This document shows, piece by piece, positions 52,501 to 61,557 of a stretch of DNA of 64,000 nucleotides. A program made the position numbers and the translations under genes. The stretch is taken from contig NZ_JAGQTN010000015.1 of the NCBI RefSeq assembly GCF_020438995.1, forward strand, positions 29,860 through 93,859, read 5' to 3'. Position 1 is the first letter of the stretch; each line of letters starts with the position of its first letter. A model generated the notes under the pieces. It was not told the DNA's origin. It worked only from the letters and a program-made list of their open reading frames with translations, and did no database searches. The DNA is from Gordonia sp. (in: high G+C Gram-positive bacteria). Its GTDB lineage: Bacteria > Actinomycetota > Actinomycetes > Mycobacteriales > Mycobacteriaceae.

Positions 52501-53146
52501 GGTAACCGAAACCGGTGGTGCACCAAGGGAATCGGTGCGGACACTCGCCGCAGCGGCGGAGGCCGCCGGGCTCGGCGGTGACGAGCTCGCCTGGCTGCGT
52601 GGTGCACTCGGCTCGGATGTGCGCGCCTGGGACGGCGAATTCGGTTGTGCCCGAGACACTTCCCAGCTCGGGGTGGAACGCAACCTGTTGCGGTACCGGC
52701 CGGTGCGGGTGATCGTGAGGGCAGCCGCCGACGCTGCTCTGCAACACACGATCCGCGCGGTCGCCGCCGGCCTCGCCGCCGGGGCGCAGCCCATCCTGAG
52801 CACGCCGGTGGTGTTGCCCGGCCCCGTCCAGGACGCACTGACCGGCGCCGGGGTGTCGCTCCTGCACGAGGACGACGCGGCCTGGCGGGAACACTTGGCC
52901 CGGCTCGCGAAGCGGGATGGTCCTGACGCCGGTGTCCGGGTGCGGATCGTCGCCGGCGATTCCCGCGCCGACGAGGTGGCCGCGGCGTTCGATGCGACGG
53001 GCGGCAAACCCGATATCGCTCTCTACGGTGGTCCGGTCGTCTCGGCCGGCCGCGTCGAAATGCTCCCCCACGTACACGAACAGGCCGTCTGCATCACCGC
53101 CCACCGCTTCGGTACCCCCAACGGCCTCTCGGACGGGTTGATCTGA
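49595..53146 (+). CDS. putA: Bifunctional proline dehydrogenase / P5C dehydrogenase
   Basis: This protein oxidises proline to glutamate in two steps. The 1183 residues hold an FAD-dependent PRODH barrel (about 90-430; YVSIKVSSAVAPHNHW, VRVVKGANLPME, RVGAAGHNLFDIALAW, LLLYTPVVHPDEF) and an NAD-dependent P5C dehydrogenase (about 520-985; ETSGKNAIIVT and GHAGQKCSAAS with nucleophile Cys764). A C-terminal domain of about 200 residues resembles an inactive ALDH-like module seen in long PutA proteins. There is no N-terminal ribbon-helix-helix, so it does not self-repress. It appears monocistronic. Confidence 0.95.
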   Translation: MTTVRPQDLADDAIALVRNWLEVAVELPVDVSAARLAGVLSDPNGLKFTVGFVDGVVRPEDLRSAAKTLNGLAPLTPAFLPAPMRAAVATGGALAPKMPGVVVPVARKVLRSMVGHLILDASDRKLGKSIGRLRGDGVRLNVNLLGEAVLGEQEAQRRLTGTHRLLDRSDIDYVSIKVSSAVAPHNHWAFDAAVAHIVDELVPLYAKAASSSPAKFINLDMEEYKDLDLTLAVFTRLLDRPEFTGLSAGIVLQAYLPDALGAMMRLQEWAAKRVAGGGAPVKVRVVKGANLPMELVDAAVHGWPAATWHTKCDSDTSYKAVLDYALTSERVANVRVGAAGHNLFDIALAWLLAKARGATAGLDVEMLLGMATAQAEAVKRDVGSLLLYTPVVHPDEFDVAISYLVRRLEEGAGHDNFMSAVFSLSDDPAMFDREKQRFLDSLGKLESITGDGDPASYRVPEPHRQQNRAQYDDAGAEARIEARVAADAEWGFDNAPDTDPDLPGNRSWGRDIVGRMASSTLGTDLVEAALIEDAAALDGVIETGIAAADGWQALTALERARILHRAGELLEARRGELLEVMGSECGKTLDQGDPEVSEAIDFAHYYAMLGVQLDLVDGAKPQRRKLIAVIPPWNFPLAIPAGGVLAGLASGGSVIIKPASTAVRIAALMVETLWEAGVPRDVLQFVRCTDRKVASALVADPRVDRLILTGAYETAVSFRELRRDLPILAETSGKNAIIVTPSADLDLAVKDVVASAFGHAGQKCSAASLVILVGSVATSRRFRGQLLDAVRSLKVGTPEDLETQMGPNITAPSGKLLRGLTTLSPGESWLVEPAPLTVDSPLALDAKGGNKVWSPGVRDGVRRGSEYHLTEYFGPILGVMTAETLDEAIDIVNEIDYGLTSGLHSLDPDELALWLDRVQAGNLYVNRGITGAIVRRQPFGGWKKSAIGTGTKAGGPNYLHGLVDWVDTPVTETGGAPRESVRTLAAAAEAAGLGGDELAWLRGALGSDVRAWDGEFGCARDTSQLGVERNLLRYRPVRVIVRAAADAALQHTIRAVAAGLAAGAQPILSTPVVLPGPVQDALTGAGVSLLHEDDAAWREHLARLAKRDGPDAGVRVRIVAGDSRADEVAAAFDATGGKPDIALYGGPVVSAGRVEMLPHVHEQAVCITAHRFGTPNGLSDGLI

Positions 53147-53161
53147 TGTTCAGTGGTGGGC

Positions 53162-53196
53162 ACAGGACCCTGGAACAAAACGGACCGGGGTCCTGT
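53162..53196. terminator. 9-bp stem hairpin after putA
   Basis: ACAGGACCC (53162-53170) pairs perfectly with GGGTCCTGT (53188-53196) around 17 bases. It fills the gap between putA and the dioxygenase-like gene and ends 10 bases before that gene's ATG. It may terminate putA or shape the next leader. Confidence 0.5.
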
Positions 53197-53206
53197 TAGG
53201 TGTGGT

Positions 53207-54001
53207 ATGAACACGTCAGCTACCTCGTCCCGGCCACCGGTTCTGTTCCTCAGTCACGGCGCGCCGCCGCTCGTCGACAGCGCACTGTGGGTCGATCAGC
53301 TGACCCGTCTGGGTGCCGACCTGCCCAGGCCCACCGCCGTTCTGGTGATCTCCGCGCACTGGGAGGCGGCGCCGCTGACCATCGGATCCACTGACGTATC
53401 GACACCGCTGACGTACGACTTCTGGGGCTTCCCGGAACGGTATTACCGCACGACGTACGACTCGCCCGGCGCGCCGGAACTCGCGGCCCGGGTCGCGGCG
53501 ATGATGCCCGACGGTGAGCCGATCGCCCACGACCCGAATCGCAGGCTCGACCACGGCGCATATGTGCCGCTGACCGTCATGTATCCCGACGCCGACATCC
53601 CGGTCCTGCAGATCTCGCTGCCCACCCTGGATCCGGAACGCCTTCTCGCACTGGGCCGCCGGCTGGCGCCGCTACGCGACGAGGGTGTGCTGATCATCGG
53701 TTCCGGATTCACCACCCACGGCCTGCCGTATCTGACCGACCGCACCCCCGACGCCGTCCCACCCGGCTGGTCGGCCGAATTCGACGACTGGGCGCACGGT
53801 TGCTTCGACCGCGGCGACGTCGAATCGCTCCTCGACTTCCGGCGCAAGGCGCCCGGAATGCCGTACGCACACCCGACGATCGAGCACTTCTCCCCGCTGT
53901 TCGTCTCCCTCGGCGCCTCGGGTGATCCCGAGCAGCCCGCCGGCCAGCCGATCGACGGCTTCTGGATGGGCCTGGCCAAACGCAGCCTCGTCCTGAACTG
54001 A
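53207..54001 (+). CDS. DODA/LigB-type extradiol dioxygenase-like protein
   Basis: A 264-residue protein of the class III extradiol dioxygenase superfamily (YgiD/DODA type). The metal-ligand region FLSHGAPP is at the N-terminus, followed by VISAHWEAAPLTIGS, GAYVPLTVMYPDADIPVLQI and SGFTTHGLPYL, the usual His/Glu set for Zn or Fe. DODA members open aromatic diol rings (L-DOPA and catechols). Physiological substrate is unknown. ATG at 53207 follows TTAGGTG; the start at 53153 would include a hairpin with no match to the family. Confidence 0.88.
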   Translation: MNTSATSSRPPVLFLSHGAPPLVDSALWVDQLTRLGADLPRPTAVLVISAHWEAAPLTIGSTDVSTPLTYDFWGFPERYYRTTYDSPGAPELAARVAAMMPDGEPIAHDPNRRLDHGAYVPLTVMYPDADIPVLQISLPTLDPERLLALGRRLAPLRDEGVLIIGSGFTTHGLPYLTDRTPDAVPPGWSAEFDDWAHGCFDRGDVESLLDFRRKAPGMPYAHPTIEHFSPLFVSLGASGDPEQPAGQPIDGFWMGLAKRSLVLN

Positions 54002-54013
54002 TCGTCGGCACTC

Positions 54014-54051
54014 GCCTTACTATCACTTATAGTGCTAAGTGATAGTAAGGC
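54014..54051. promoter_or_regulatory. Perfect 16-bp inverted repeat overlapping a -10-like box upstream of fic
   Basis: Arms GCCTTACTATCACTTA and its complement flank a 6-base centre. The sequence TATAGT at 54028-54033 sits inside it, so a bound repressor would block a promoter. It can alternatively fold as a terminator of the dioxygenase gene, but no T-tract follows. Confidence 0.75.
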
Positions 54052-54095
54052 CGTCGGCAATGATCACTTCCGGTGGAGTCCGGCGAGGGGTGGCG

Positions 54096-55337
54096 ATGAC
54101 TGAAGCAACGACGATCGGCGTGGCGGTCCCGGCCGTCGAATACGAGACGCACCGGTGGCGGCCGTCGCGGCCGGAGCACTACTCGAAGTCCGAGGTCCGT
54201 CGGCAAACCGGTGAATACCTGTCGGCGATCACCGCACCGATAGCAAGGTGGCAGCCATCGCTCAGCGGCGAGATCACCGCTGATATCGACGACGCGACAC
54301 AGGCGCTGATGGCATTCGACCGCCACACTCGCCTTCGTCTCGGCTTGGACAATCCCACGCTCGGGCCGATGGCGGCGATCCTCCTACGAACCGAGAGCGC
54401 GTCGAGCAGCCAGATCGAACAACTCACCACCTCGGCGCGGCAACTCGCCCTCGCCGAGATCGGTGAGGGGCGAAAACGGCACGCGCTTACGGTCATCGGA
54501 AACGTCCGTGCGATGGAATCGGCGATCGGCCTGTCCGACGATCTGTCCCTCCCGAGCATTCTGAGCATGCACCGAGAACTGCTCAACCACCAACACGGAA
54601 TGCAAGTACATGCAGGCCGTATTCGTGACCAGCTCGTCTGGATCGGCAATCGGGACTCCGCGGGTCCGTTGGGGGCATCATTCATCGCACCGCAGGCCGA
54701 CGACGTGCACCCGGCGATGGAAGATCTGGTGAACTTCATGCGCAGAGACGACCTGCCGGTCCTGCTGCAGATCGCCATAGCACACGCCCAGTTCGAGACG
54801 ATTCACCCGTTCGTCGATGGCAATGGGCGCACGGGACGCGCTCTGGCGCAGGCATTGTTGAGGAACAAGCGCCTCGCAACACACACGACGGTACCCATAT
54901 CGGCGGGTCTGCTCATCGCCGTCGATCGCTATTTCGAGGCGCTCACCGCATTCCGGTCCGGCGACGCGACACCTATCGTCGCGCGCTTCGCCGATGCCGC
55001 GCGCTTTGCCGCGAGTGTGGGTGCGGCGCTGGTGGATTCACTTGTGGACGAGCTGGATCGGTCGTCGGAGCAGATGGTCGGGGTTCGCCGTGACGCCGCT
55101 GCCCGGCGCCTGCTTCCGCTGTTGATCGGACAACCGGTGGTGAACGCGGGCTACGTTCAGCAGCACCTGGGTATCAATGCTGCGGCAGCGCAGCGCGCTC
55201 TGCGGACCTTGGTCGACAGGGACGTCCTCGCTGAGCGAACCGGGTACGCGCGCAACAGGATCTGGGAGCATTCGGGGATCCTCGACGCGCTGGATTCCTA
55301 CGCCGAGGACATCAGGAGAAGTAGCCTGCCGCGCTGA
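54096..55337 (+). CDS. Fic-domain protein with C-terminal winged helix
   Basis: A 413-residue Fic protein, expected to AMPylate or otherwise nucleotidylate target proteins. The Fic motif is canonical, HPFVDGNGRTGR at residues 237-248 with catalytic His237. An N-terminal helix contains SSQIEQ (Glu108), a near match to the inhibitory motif [ST]xxxE[GN], with Gln in the final position, so it is likely an auto-inhibited class II member. Residues about 330-413 form a winged-helix domain (VVNAGYVQQHLGINAAAAQR followed by ALRTLVDRDVL) that could bind DNA. ATG at 54096 follows GAGGGG. A perfect inverted repeat lies upstream. Confidence 0.92.
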   Translation: MTEATTIGVAVPAVEYETHRWRPSRPEHYSKSEVRRQTGEYLSAITAPIARWQPSLSGEITADIDDATQALMAFDRHTRLRLGLDNPTLGPMAAILLRTESASSSQIEQLTTSARQLALAEIGEGRKRHALTVIGNVRAMESAIGLSDDLSLPSILSMHRELLNHQHGMQVHAGRIRDQLVWIGNRDSAGPLGASFIAPQADDVHPAMEDLVNFMRRDDLPVLLQIAIAHAQFETIHPFVDGNGRTGRALAQALLRNKRLATHTTVPISAGLLIAVDRYFEALTAFRSGDATPIVARFADAARFAASVGAALVDSLVDELDRSSEQMVGVRRDAAARRLLPLLIGQPVVNAGYVQQHLGINAAAAQRALRTLVDRDVLAERTGYARNRIWEHSGILDALDSYAEDIRRSSLPR

Positions 55338-55338
55338 G

Positions 55339-55701
55339 TCAGTCCTCCTTGTGCGGATTCTCCGGTGAGGCGGGTCGTTCCGGTGGTGCGGCGGGTGTGG
55401 TGCCGAACTCGCGTTTGGCGACGGCGACTCCAAGCCCGAAGGCGATCGCCACCGGCCATTCGACGGCACCGGTCGCGCCGAGCGCGCCGATCACCCCGTA
55501 GACGGCGAGTTGCCGGGGTGGGGGTACGGAAACCTTGCCGATGATCGGCAGGTTGATGGAGAACTTCTGTGCCTCGCGCACCAGTTTGGACACGTCGTGG
55601 TGCGTTGCGACGAACTCGCGCACCTCCGATAGGACAGAAGTCCCGTCATCGGTTTCAGGGGTATTCGGATCGGACGGACTCAAGGTAGCCTTACCTCTCA
55701 T
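55339..55701 (-). CDS. Small membrane-associated hypothetical protein
   Basis: A 120-residue protein. Residues about 1-55 are polar and helical (LSEVREFVATHHDVSKLVREAQKF). Residues about 67-95 are hydrophobic (QLAVYGVIGALGATGAVEWPVAIAFGLGVAVA), one or two membrane passes. The tail is proline-rich. ATG at 55701 is inside the end of the ATPase gene (11-base overlap), so it is probably co-translated with the ATPase. No strong ribosome site is seen. It may be a small partner of the pump, by position only. Confidence 0.65.
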   Translation of the reverse strand: MRGKATLSPSDPNTPETDDGTSVLSEVREFVATHHDVSKLVREAQKFSINLPIIGKVSVPPPRQLAVYGVIGALGATGAVEWPVAIAFGLGVAVAKREFGTTPAAPPERPASPENPHKED

Positions 55702-58700
55702 GACGGAGTTCACTCGCGCTATCGGGCACGACACACTGGTCGAGTCCGGCGCCCGGCTGCTGACACCCGCGGTCGAGCATCTGTACGCCGTGCTCGTGCG
55801 CGTCGGCGTGCTCAGCATCGACGGGTAGCAGCCGCCGCACCCACGCGGTCAGGTCGTCGTTCTTGCTACCCGCCGACATCACCGCGGCCATGACCTGGTG
55901 GAATGCGCCGTCGGGATTCGATTCGAGTTCGTGGAACTTGTCGATCAGCACGTCGACGAGCTGCGGGGTCAGTTTGGACACGCCCGCGGCGATACCGGCC
56001 GCCGCGAATGCCTGTCCCCAGCCGATAGGCCCGACAGGGGTGCAGCCGAACATCTGACTGACGCCCGGGGTGGAGATGATCAGGGCCATCACCGCGAGGG
56101 TACCCACATTCGTCGCCACCACCAGCGGTCCGTGCGAGTCGGTCAGCGTCTCGATCATCTGCGTCACCACCAGCCCGATCAGGCCGATCGTCGCCGCCCG
56201 CGATGCGGTTCCGGTGAATCGGCCGAACGTCCACGCCAGCAGCGCGCCGAGCGAGGTGAACACCGCCCGCACCGCCACCGCACGCCAGATCGTCGACTCG
56301 TCGTGCCGGCCGGTGACGTCGGGATCACGTTGCGGGCTGACGGCCAGCGCCGCGGCGGGCAGGGCGTCGGTGAGCATGTTGACCAGCAGCATCTGCCGGG
56401 CGTTGAGCGCAGGTTTGCCCGTCAGCACGGTGGTGACCAGGCCGAACGTCACCTCTCCCACGTTGTGGCCGAGCAGTACCGACACCGCCGACTGCACCCG
56501 CCGCCACAGCTGCTCCCCCTCATCGAGGGCATCGACGATGGCCTCGATGTCGCCGTCGAGCAGCATCACGTCGGCGGCCATGCGGGCCGGGTCGCTGCCC
56601 TGGGATACCACCCCCACCCCGACGGACGCCGCGCGGATCGCGGCGGCGTCGTTGGCGCCGTCGCCGACCATCGCCGTCACCAGGCCCGGTTGCCCCCGGT
56701 AGGGGGACTCGAGCGCCTGGACCACCTGCACCTTGTGTTCGGGAGCCATGCGGGCGAACACCCGATGCGTGCGGGTGGCCTCGACACGTTCGGTCGCGTT
56801 CAGCAGATCCCACTCGGGACCGGTCATCACCTCGTCGTGATCGACGGCGATCCCGAGTTCGCGGGCCACGACCGCGGCCGTCACCGGGTGGTCGCCAGTG
56901 ATCAGCCGCACCTGGATGTCGCGGCGCTGCAACTCTTCCAGCAGCGGGCGCGCACCGGAACGCGGGGTGTCCGACAGGCCGATCACACCCAACAGATGCA
57001 GCGACTCCCCGCACAGGCCGGCGAAGACGTCGGAGTCCTGTGCGGCCTTGGCGGCCTGCTTGTCGGTGATGATGCGTTCGGCGACGGTCAGTACTCGCAG
57101 ACCTCGGGTTGCCATCTCCTGCAACGATTCCCGCAGTTCATTGCGGTGTCCTGGTTCCAATGCCGCGGTAAGCGCCTCGGGGGCGCCCTTGACCAGTAGC
57201 CGGTTTCCGACAAGCGCCGCGGCGAGGGGACGATCGGACTGGAACGGCAGGAACGCGTCGACGGCCGGATAGTCGACGCCTGCCTGCTCGGCCGCACGGT
57301 GGATGGCGGCGTCGGTGGCGTGTTCGACCTTGCCGCTCTTGCTGATTCGCATCGTGGCACCCGCGGCGCGCAGTACCTCGTCGTCGGCGGTGCCGAGCAG
57401 GCCGTGGGTCTCGGCAACCTGAAGCCGGTTCTGCGACAGGGTGCCGGTCTTGTCGAAGCAGACGGCGCCGAGCCGGGCGAACGCCTCGATGGCGCGCGGA
57501 TTACGCACCAGCACAGACGATCCGGTGAGATTTCGGGCCGACGACGACTGCGCCAGCGTCACCACCAGCGGCAGGCCCTCGGGCACCGCGGCGACACCGA
57601 TACCGACCATTCCGGACGCCGCCTCACGGACCGGTGTGCCCCGCAACAACGACAACAATCCCACCAGTGCACCGCCGGCGAGGCTGAAGGGCAATGCGCG
57701 CCGGGTGATCGCGCCGAGCTGCGCGGCCAGCCCCACATCGCCCGAATCGGTCGGGGTCAGCGCCAGCGCCTGGCTGACCTGTGTGGATTCGCCCGATGCG
57801 GTCACCACGCCGACGGATTTGCCTGCGACGACGGTACTTCCGGCGAACAACATTCCGGTGCGTTCGGCGAGCGGTGCGCCGGGTGTGTCGGCGCCGTCCT
57901 TGCTCACCGGCAGCGATTCACCCGTCAGTGCCGACTCGTCGACTTCGACGGTGTCGGCGTCGATGATGCGGATATCGGCGGGTACCACCTCGCCGGACCG
58001 GACCTCCACGATGTCGCCGGGGCGCAGGTCGCCGGCGGGTACCTCGGCGTAGCTGTCCGCTCCCGAATCGCTGATCACTTTGCGTGCCAAGGGTTCCTGA
58101 ACGGCGAGCATCTTGTCGAGCAGCTTCTCCGCGTGCAGCGACTGGTACGCCGAGATCGCGGTGTTGACCGCGAGCACCCCGGCCACCAGCACGGCGTCGA
58201 TGGGTGAGCCGAGCAGTGCGCTGGCCGCCGAACCGGTGGCCAGGATCGGGGTGATCGGGTCGGCGAGATCCTCGGCGACCGTGGACCGGAAGTCCCGCAG
58301 GGTCTCTCCCGTCTCAAGGATTGTCTTGCGTGCCAGTCTGATCGGAGCCGACTGGGTCAGTGGCGCGATGAAGGTGGCCGCGGGTTCGGGGTCCTCGGGC
58401 CGGGGGAGGAGCCTGCGCACTTCGTCGATCGGCATCGCATGCCAGTCGTGCGACGACTCCGGTATCGGTTCGGCGTCATCGAATGCCTTGGTGCCCAGCG
58501 AATATCCCTGCCACAGGCCGAACAGTGCGGTAACGTTGACCGACGTCGGCCCGTGCCCGTGCACGCCGGGGATCAGCATCAGCGAACCGAGCAGCGAGGC
58601 CCCCGACGCCAGCGATATCGCCCGTTCCCGTACCTCGCGGGCCCGTGGGATCGTGTGCACCACCCGCCAGGCGGCGTTCAGATCGTCGACGAGGATATCG

Positions 58701-59968
58701 GCGCCCCACGGGGTGCTGCCCTCGCCGAGGACGCCGATCGTGGTGTGCGAGAGCGCGATCGCATCGCTGCCGTGGCAGCAGACGAGTGCCACCGTGGCAC
58801 CGTCGTCGTGCAGTGTTCGTACGGCCCGGGCCAGTGCGGCATCGGGATCGGCGTCGGTTGTGGCATCGAGGAGTTCGTCGAAACCCTGTCGCAGCGAATG
58901 TAATCCGTCGTCGGCGAGGGAGACGACGCGCAGCCCGGCCCGCCGCGCCTCGGCGAGGAATGCGGTGGCCAGCGGCCGTCGCAGCGGACTCACCAGCACC
59001 CGGCCGGGTACGTCTGTGAGGGTGTTCCAGCCTGGTTCGAGCAGCCCCGACTCCAGGGCCCCGGACTCCAGGGCTGCGGTTGCGGCTCGCCACGCGCGGG
59101 CACGGTCGTCGCCGGCGACGTCGAGGACGCGGGTGACGGCCAGTTCGTCGGTGAACAGGACGCGCGGATCGACGAGCAGAGTGTCGATGTCGCCGAGCGT
59201 GCGCAACGATCGCGGATTCATCACCACCGCGCCCCGAGTGTGCAGACCACGGCCCAGCGCCGCGCCGAACGACTCCCGCACCGACCGGGCCGGCTTCGGT
59301 GCGGCCACTCCGATCGCCTCGGCCGCGGTAAGCGGCGACGACATCACGCCGAGGATCGCCGCCGCACCGAGCCCGAGGTCGACGGCGATCTCGTCGGCGC
59401 GGCTGCCGGAACGGGCCGATCTGGTAGCCGGTGTCCCGGGGCAGGGGAGTGAGCTGTCCTCGTGGTCGCTGTCGGCCGCCCGTGTTGCGATGCGGCGCCG
59501 GGCGCGCCGACCGTCGACGGCTTCGGCGGTGGCCATGGCGTGCGAGGCCGCAGTCACCAGAACGCCCATCGGGGCTCCCACGAGTACCTGCGCGGTCACC
59601 TGCGTTCCGGTCAGCACCAGGTCGGTGACCTCAGCGCCGAGCCGGGCCTCGATGAAGCCGCGGACCCGGGGATGATACGAGGCGACGGAGACGGGTGCCA
59701 GAACGATCCGGGAGATCCGCGGAACCGGCAGTAGTGCGGTGACCAGCGACGCGGCCAACCCGGCTGAGGCCATGGCGGTTGCGGCCAGACTCGCGGCCAC
59801 GGCATCGTCGTCGCCGGGCAGGGCGCGGACCCGGCGACGCGGTACGTGTGCCAAGGAACCTGCCGCCGATGCCGCCATGCGGGTGGTGCCGACGAGTGCG
59901 TCGCCACCGAGCAGTGCGGCACCGACGGCGAATTTGGACAGGGTGATCGGTGCGCTCAACAGGGACAT
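55691..59968 (-). CDS. Very large P-type cation ATPase (CtpH/CtpI-like)
   Basis: A 1425-residue P-type ATPase. The first 560 residues form an extended N-terminal region unlike the ordinary pumps, with hydrophobic Ala-rich helices and a HAD-like part, as in mycobacterial CtpH and CtpI (over 1500 residues). The core then follows: ALTGESLPVS (actuator), the phosphorylation site CFDKTGTL with Asp839, KGAPEAL (nucleotide domain), and GDGANDAAAIRAASVGVGV (hinge). About 10 membrane segments surround these. The membrane motif PEGLP is the P2-like type, not the CPx of heavy-metal pumps. Substrate ion is uncertain. ATG follows AGGAGG. Confidence 0.9.
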   Translation of the reverse strand: MSLLSAPITLSKFAVGAALLGGDALVGTTRMAASAAGSLAHVPRRRVRALPGDDDAVAASLAATAMASAGLAASLVTALLPVPRISRIVLAPVSVASYHPRVRGFIEARLGAEVTDLVLTGTQVTAQVLVGAPMGVLVTAASHAMATAEAVDGRRARRRIATRAADSDHEDSSLPCPGTPATRSARSGSRADEIAVDLGLGAAAILGVMSSPLTAAEAIGVAAPKPARSVRESFGAALGRGLHTRGAVVMNPRSLRTLGDIDTLLVDPRVLFTDELAVTRVLDVAGDDRARAWRAATAALESGALESGLLEPGWNTLTDVPGRVLVSPLRRPLATAFLAEARRAGLRVVSLADDGLHSLRQGFDELLDATTDADPDAALARAVRTLHDDGATVALVCCHGSDAIALSHTTIGVLGEGSTPWGADILVDDLNAAWRVVHTIPRAREVRERAISLASGASLLGSLMLIPGVHGHGPTSVNVTALFGLWQGYSLGTKAFDDAEPIPESSHDWHAMPIDEVRRLLPRPEDPEPAATFIAPLTQSAPIRLARKTILETGETLRDFRSTVAEDLADPITPILATGSAASALLGSPIDAVLVAGVLAVNTAISAYQSLHAEKLLDKMLAVQEPLARKVISDSGADSYAEVPAGDLRPGDIVEVRSGEVVPADIRIIDADTVEVDESALTGESLPVSKDGADTPGAPLAERTGMLFAGSTVVAGKSVGVVTASGESTQVSQALALTPTDSGDVGLAAQLGAITRRALPFSLAGGALVGLLSLLRGTPVREAASGMVGIGVAAVPEGLPLVVTLAQSSSARNLTGSSVLVRNPRAIEAFARLGAVCFDKTGTLSQNRLQVAETHGLLGTADDEVLRAAGATMRISKSGKVEHATDAAIHRAAEQAGVDYPAVDAFLPFQSDRPLAAALVGNRLLVKGAPEALTAALEPGHRNELRESLQEMATRGLRVLTVAERIITDKQAAKAAQDSDVFAGLCGESLHLLGVIGLSDTPRSGARPLLEELQRRDIQVRLITGDHPVTAAVVARELGIAVDHDEVMTGPEWDLLNATERVEATRTHRVFARMAPEHKVQVVQALESPYRGQPGLVTAMVGDGANDAAAIRAASVGVGVVSQGSDPARMAADVMLLDGDIEAIVDALDEGEQLWRRVQSAVSVLLGHNVGEVTFGLVTTVLTGKPALNARQMLLVNMLTDALPAAALAVSPQRDPDVTGRHDESTIWRAVAVRAVFTSLGALLAWTFGRFTGTASRAATIGLIGLVVTQMIETLTDSHGPLVVATNVGTLAVMALIISTPGVSQMFGCTPVGPIGWGQAFAAAGIAAGVSKLTPQLVDVLIDKFHELESNPDGAFHQVMAAVMSAGSKNDDLTAWVRRLLPVDAEHADAHEHGVQMLDRGCQQPGAGLDQCVVPDSASELRHER

Positions 59969-60196
59969 TCGGGGCGAGCCTCCTAACGAGGCAATCCTTC
60001 CCGGGCTGGTGCCGTGCTGTCCTGGGCATTTGGGCCCAGGTGGCCGCCGCGATGGACCCGATACGTGGACGCGGGGACATCCGCGTGGCCGTCGCGGACA
60101 TCCACCGCGGGTGCCGCGTGAGCCGGGTAACTGCGCAGGTCCACGGCCACTTTTTCGCGGTACACTCAGGGGTCAGTCAACAGTGAGGCGGCATCG

Positions 60197-61411
60197 ATGG
60201 CGTACCAGAGCGTGCCCGCGCCGACGAGCGCGGAGATCCGTGGCTGGTGCGACCGGTCGCAGATCCCAGGGGACCGGCCCGAACTGTCGGCCACGGCGGC
60301 CCTGCTCATCGCGAGCGGATTCCTGACCCCCACCGGGCGTGCCGTGGTGGTGCGAAGGGTGTCGTCGGGTCTGCCGCTGCCCACCCTGCCGTCGGGATTC
60401 GGCGAGCTGAGACGGCTGCAACGGGCAATAGTGCAGGCCGAGAATCAGACCGCCAACCCGATGATGCCCGGTGTGGTGTCGGCGGTGATGCGCAACCGGG
60501 TGAACGGTCTGCACCGCAAACGCGAGGAGGCACGCAAGACCGTCGTCGGCGCGAAAGGGGTGTTCGCCGGCAGCACCCGGGCAATCCGGCGCGAACAGCG
60601 CGAGAACATCTACCTCGAGATCGACGAGCGCGAACGGCTGTTCGGCGGGCTGTTGTACACGCCCACACCCAACGTCGCCACGAACCGCTCGATGCGGCAG
60701 GCCGGTGGTGCGGCCGTCGGCAAGATTGTCGGGCTGGTGGGGCAGGTGGCCTCACGCAGCGGCAACACGCAGGCAGAACAGTGGGCCGACGAGTTGCTCG
60801 GCAGTCCACAGGCCGAGGCCGCCACACCCGGCACCGCGTCGTTCCTCGACGGCTACGAGACCGTCTTGTTCCTCGCCGGACACTTCTACGACCGGATCGT
60901 CAACAATCCGGCCTGGCGGTCCGACCATTTCGAACTGCAGCGCACCCAGGTGAACCTGCACGCCGAACTCGCCGAGATCTCCTCCGACGTGATCGCGTTG
61001 CGGGCGGTGCGGATAGACCTCGACCGCGCCAAGCGGCGCGGCGGCTTCGACAAGGAGTTCGCGCAGCAGATCGACAAGCGCGAGGAAGCATTGCGGCCGG
61101 TGTGGAGTGAACTGATCGATCGCGTGCAGGCACTCGGCGGGGTGGCACATGTGGTGGAGTCGGCGGCCATCGAGCTGCAGATCCTCGATGAGTACAACCG
61201 GGCCGCGACCATCGATGACCGCATCGACGCCCTCATCTCCCGCTCGGGTGATCGGGAGGTGTCGGTGGACAACTCCAAACGGCTCACCGAACAGGTGCGC
61301 AGCGGCGAGGAGAACCTCCGGATCTATCGGGATGTGTTGCAAGGCAATATTTCCCGGCTATCTCCGGTGACCTCCATTCAACTCCCGGAACGATATGAAC
61401 CCGACCGGTGA
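60197..61411 (+). CDS. Uncharacterised helical protein (paralogue of 25883-26848)
   Basis: A 404-residue soluble protein that I do not recognise. It is highly charged and helical, with likely coiled-coil stretches (HKREEARKTVVGAK; RREQRENIYLEIDERERL). The segment FYDRIVNNPAWRSDHFELQR continuing into TQVNLHAELAEI and the later NRAATIDDRIDALIS match the membrane-anchored protein at 25883-26848. This one lacks the membrane helix and has a longer N-terminus. It is divergent from the P-type ATPase across 228 bases in which I see only a short GGACATCC repeat. Function unknown. Confidence 0.75.
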   Translation: MAYQSVPAPTSAEIRGWCDRSQIPGDRPELSATAALLIASGFLTPTGRAVVVRRVSSGLPLPTLPSGFGELRRLQRAIVQAENQTANPMMPGVVSAVMRNRVNGLHRKREEARKTVVGAKGVFAGSTRAIRREQRENIYLEIDERERLFGGLLYTPTPNVATNRSMRQAGGAAVGKIVGLVGQVASRSGNTQAEQWADELLGSPQAEAATPGTASFLDGYETVLFLAGHFYDRIVNNPAWRSDHFELQRTQVNLHAELAEISSDVIALRAVRIDLDRAKRRGGFDKEFAQQIDKREEALRPVWSELIDRVQALGGVAHVVESAAIELQILDEYNRAATIDDRIDALISRSGDREVSVDNSKRLTEQVRSGEENLRIYRDVLQGNISRLSPVTSIQLPERYEPDR

Positions 61412-61557
61412 CCCGCGTTCAGAATCCTGGGATTCGTGCATGAAATCAAAGATATGAATTGTTGAAGGAAACCTCGATGTCCACGCGGAAGACCCCCTGT
61501 GAGAATCGGCCGACGGTCGGTAGGATCGGGCGTCGTTCCGGTACACGGGGGGAAACA

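Noticed and set aside
61422-61435. 14-bp palindrome GAATCC-TG-GGATTC before the mycolyltransferase-like gene
   Set aside because: Short and isolated, with no adjacent regulator; may be chance, so not listed as an operator.
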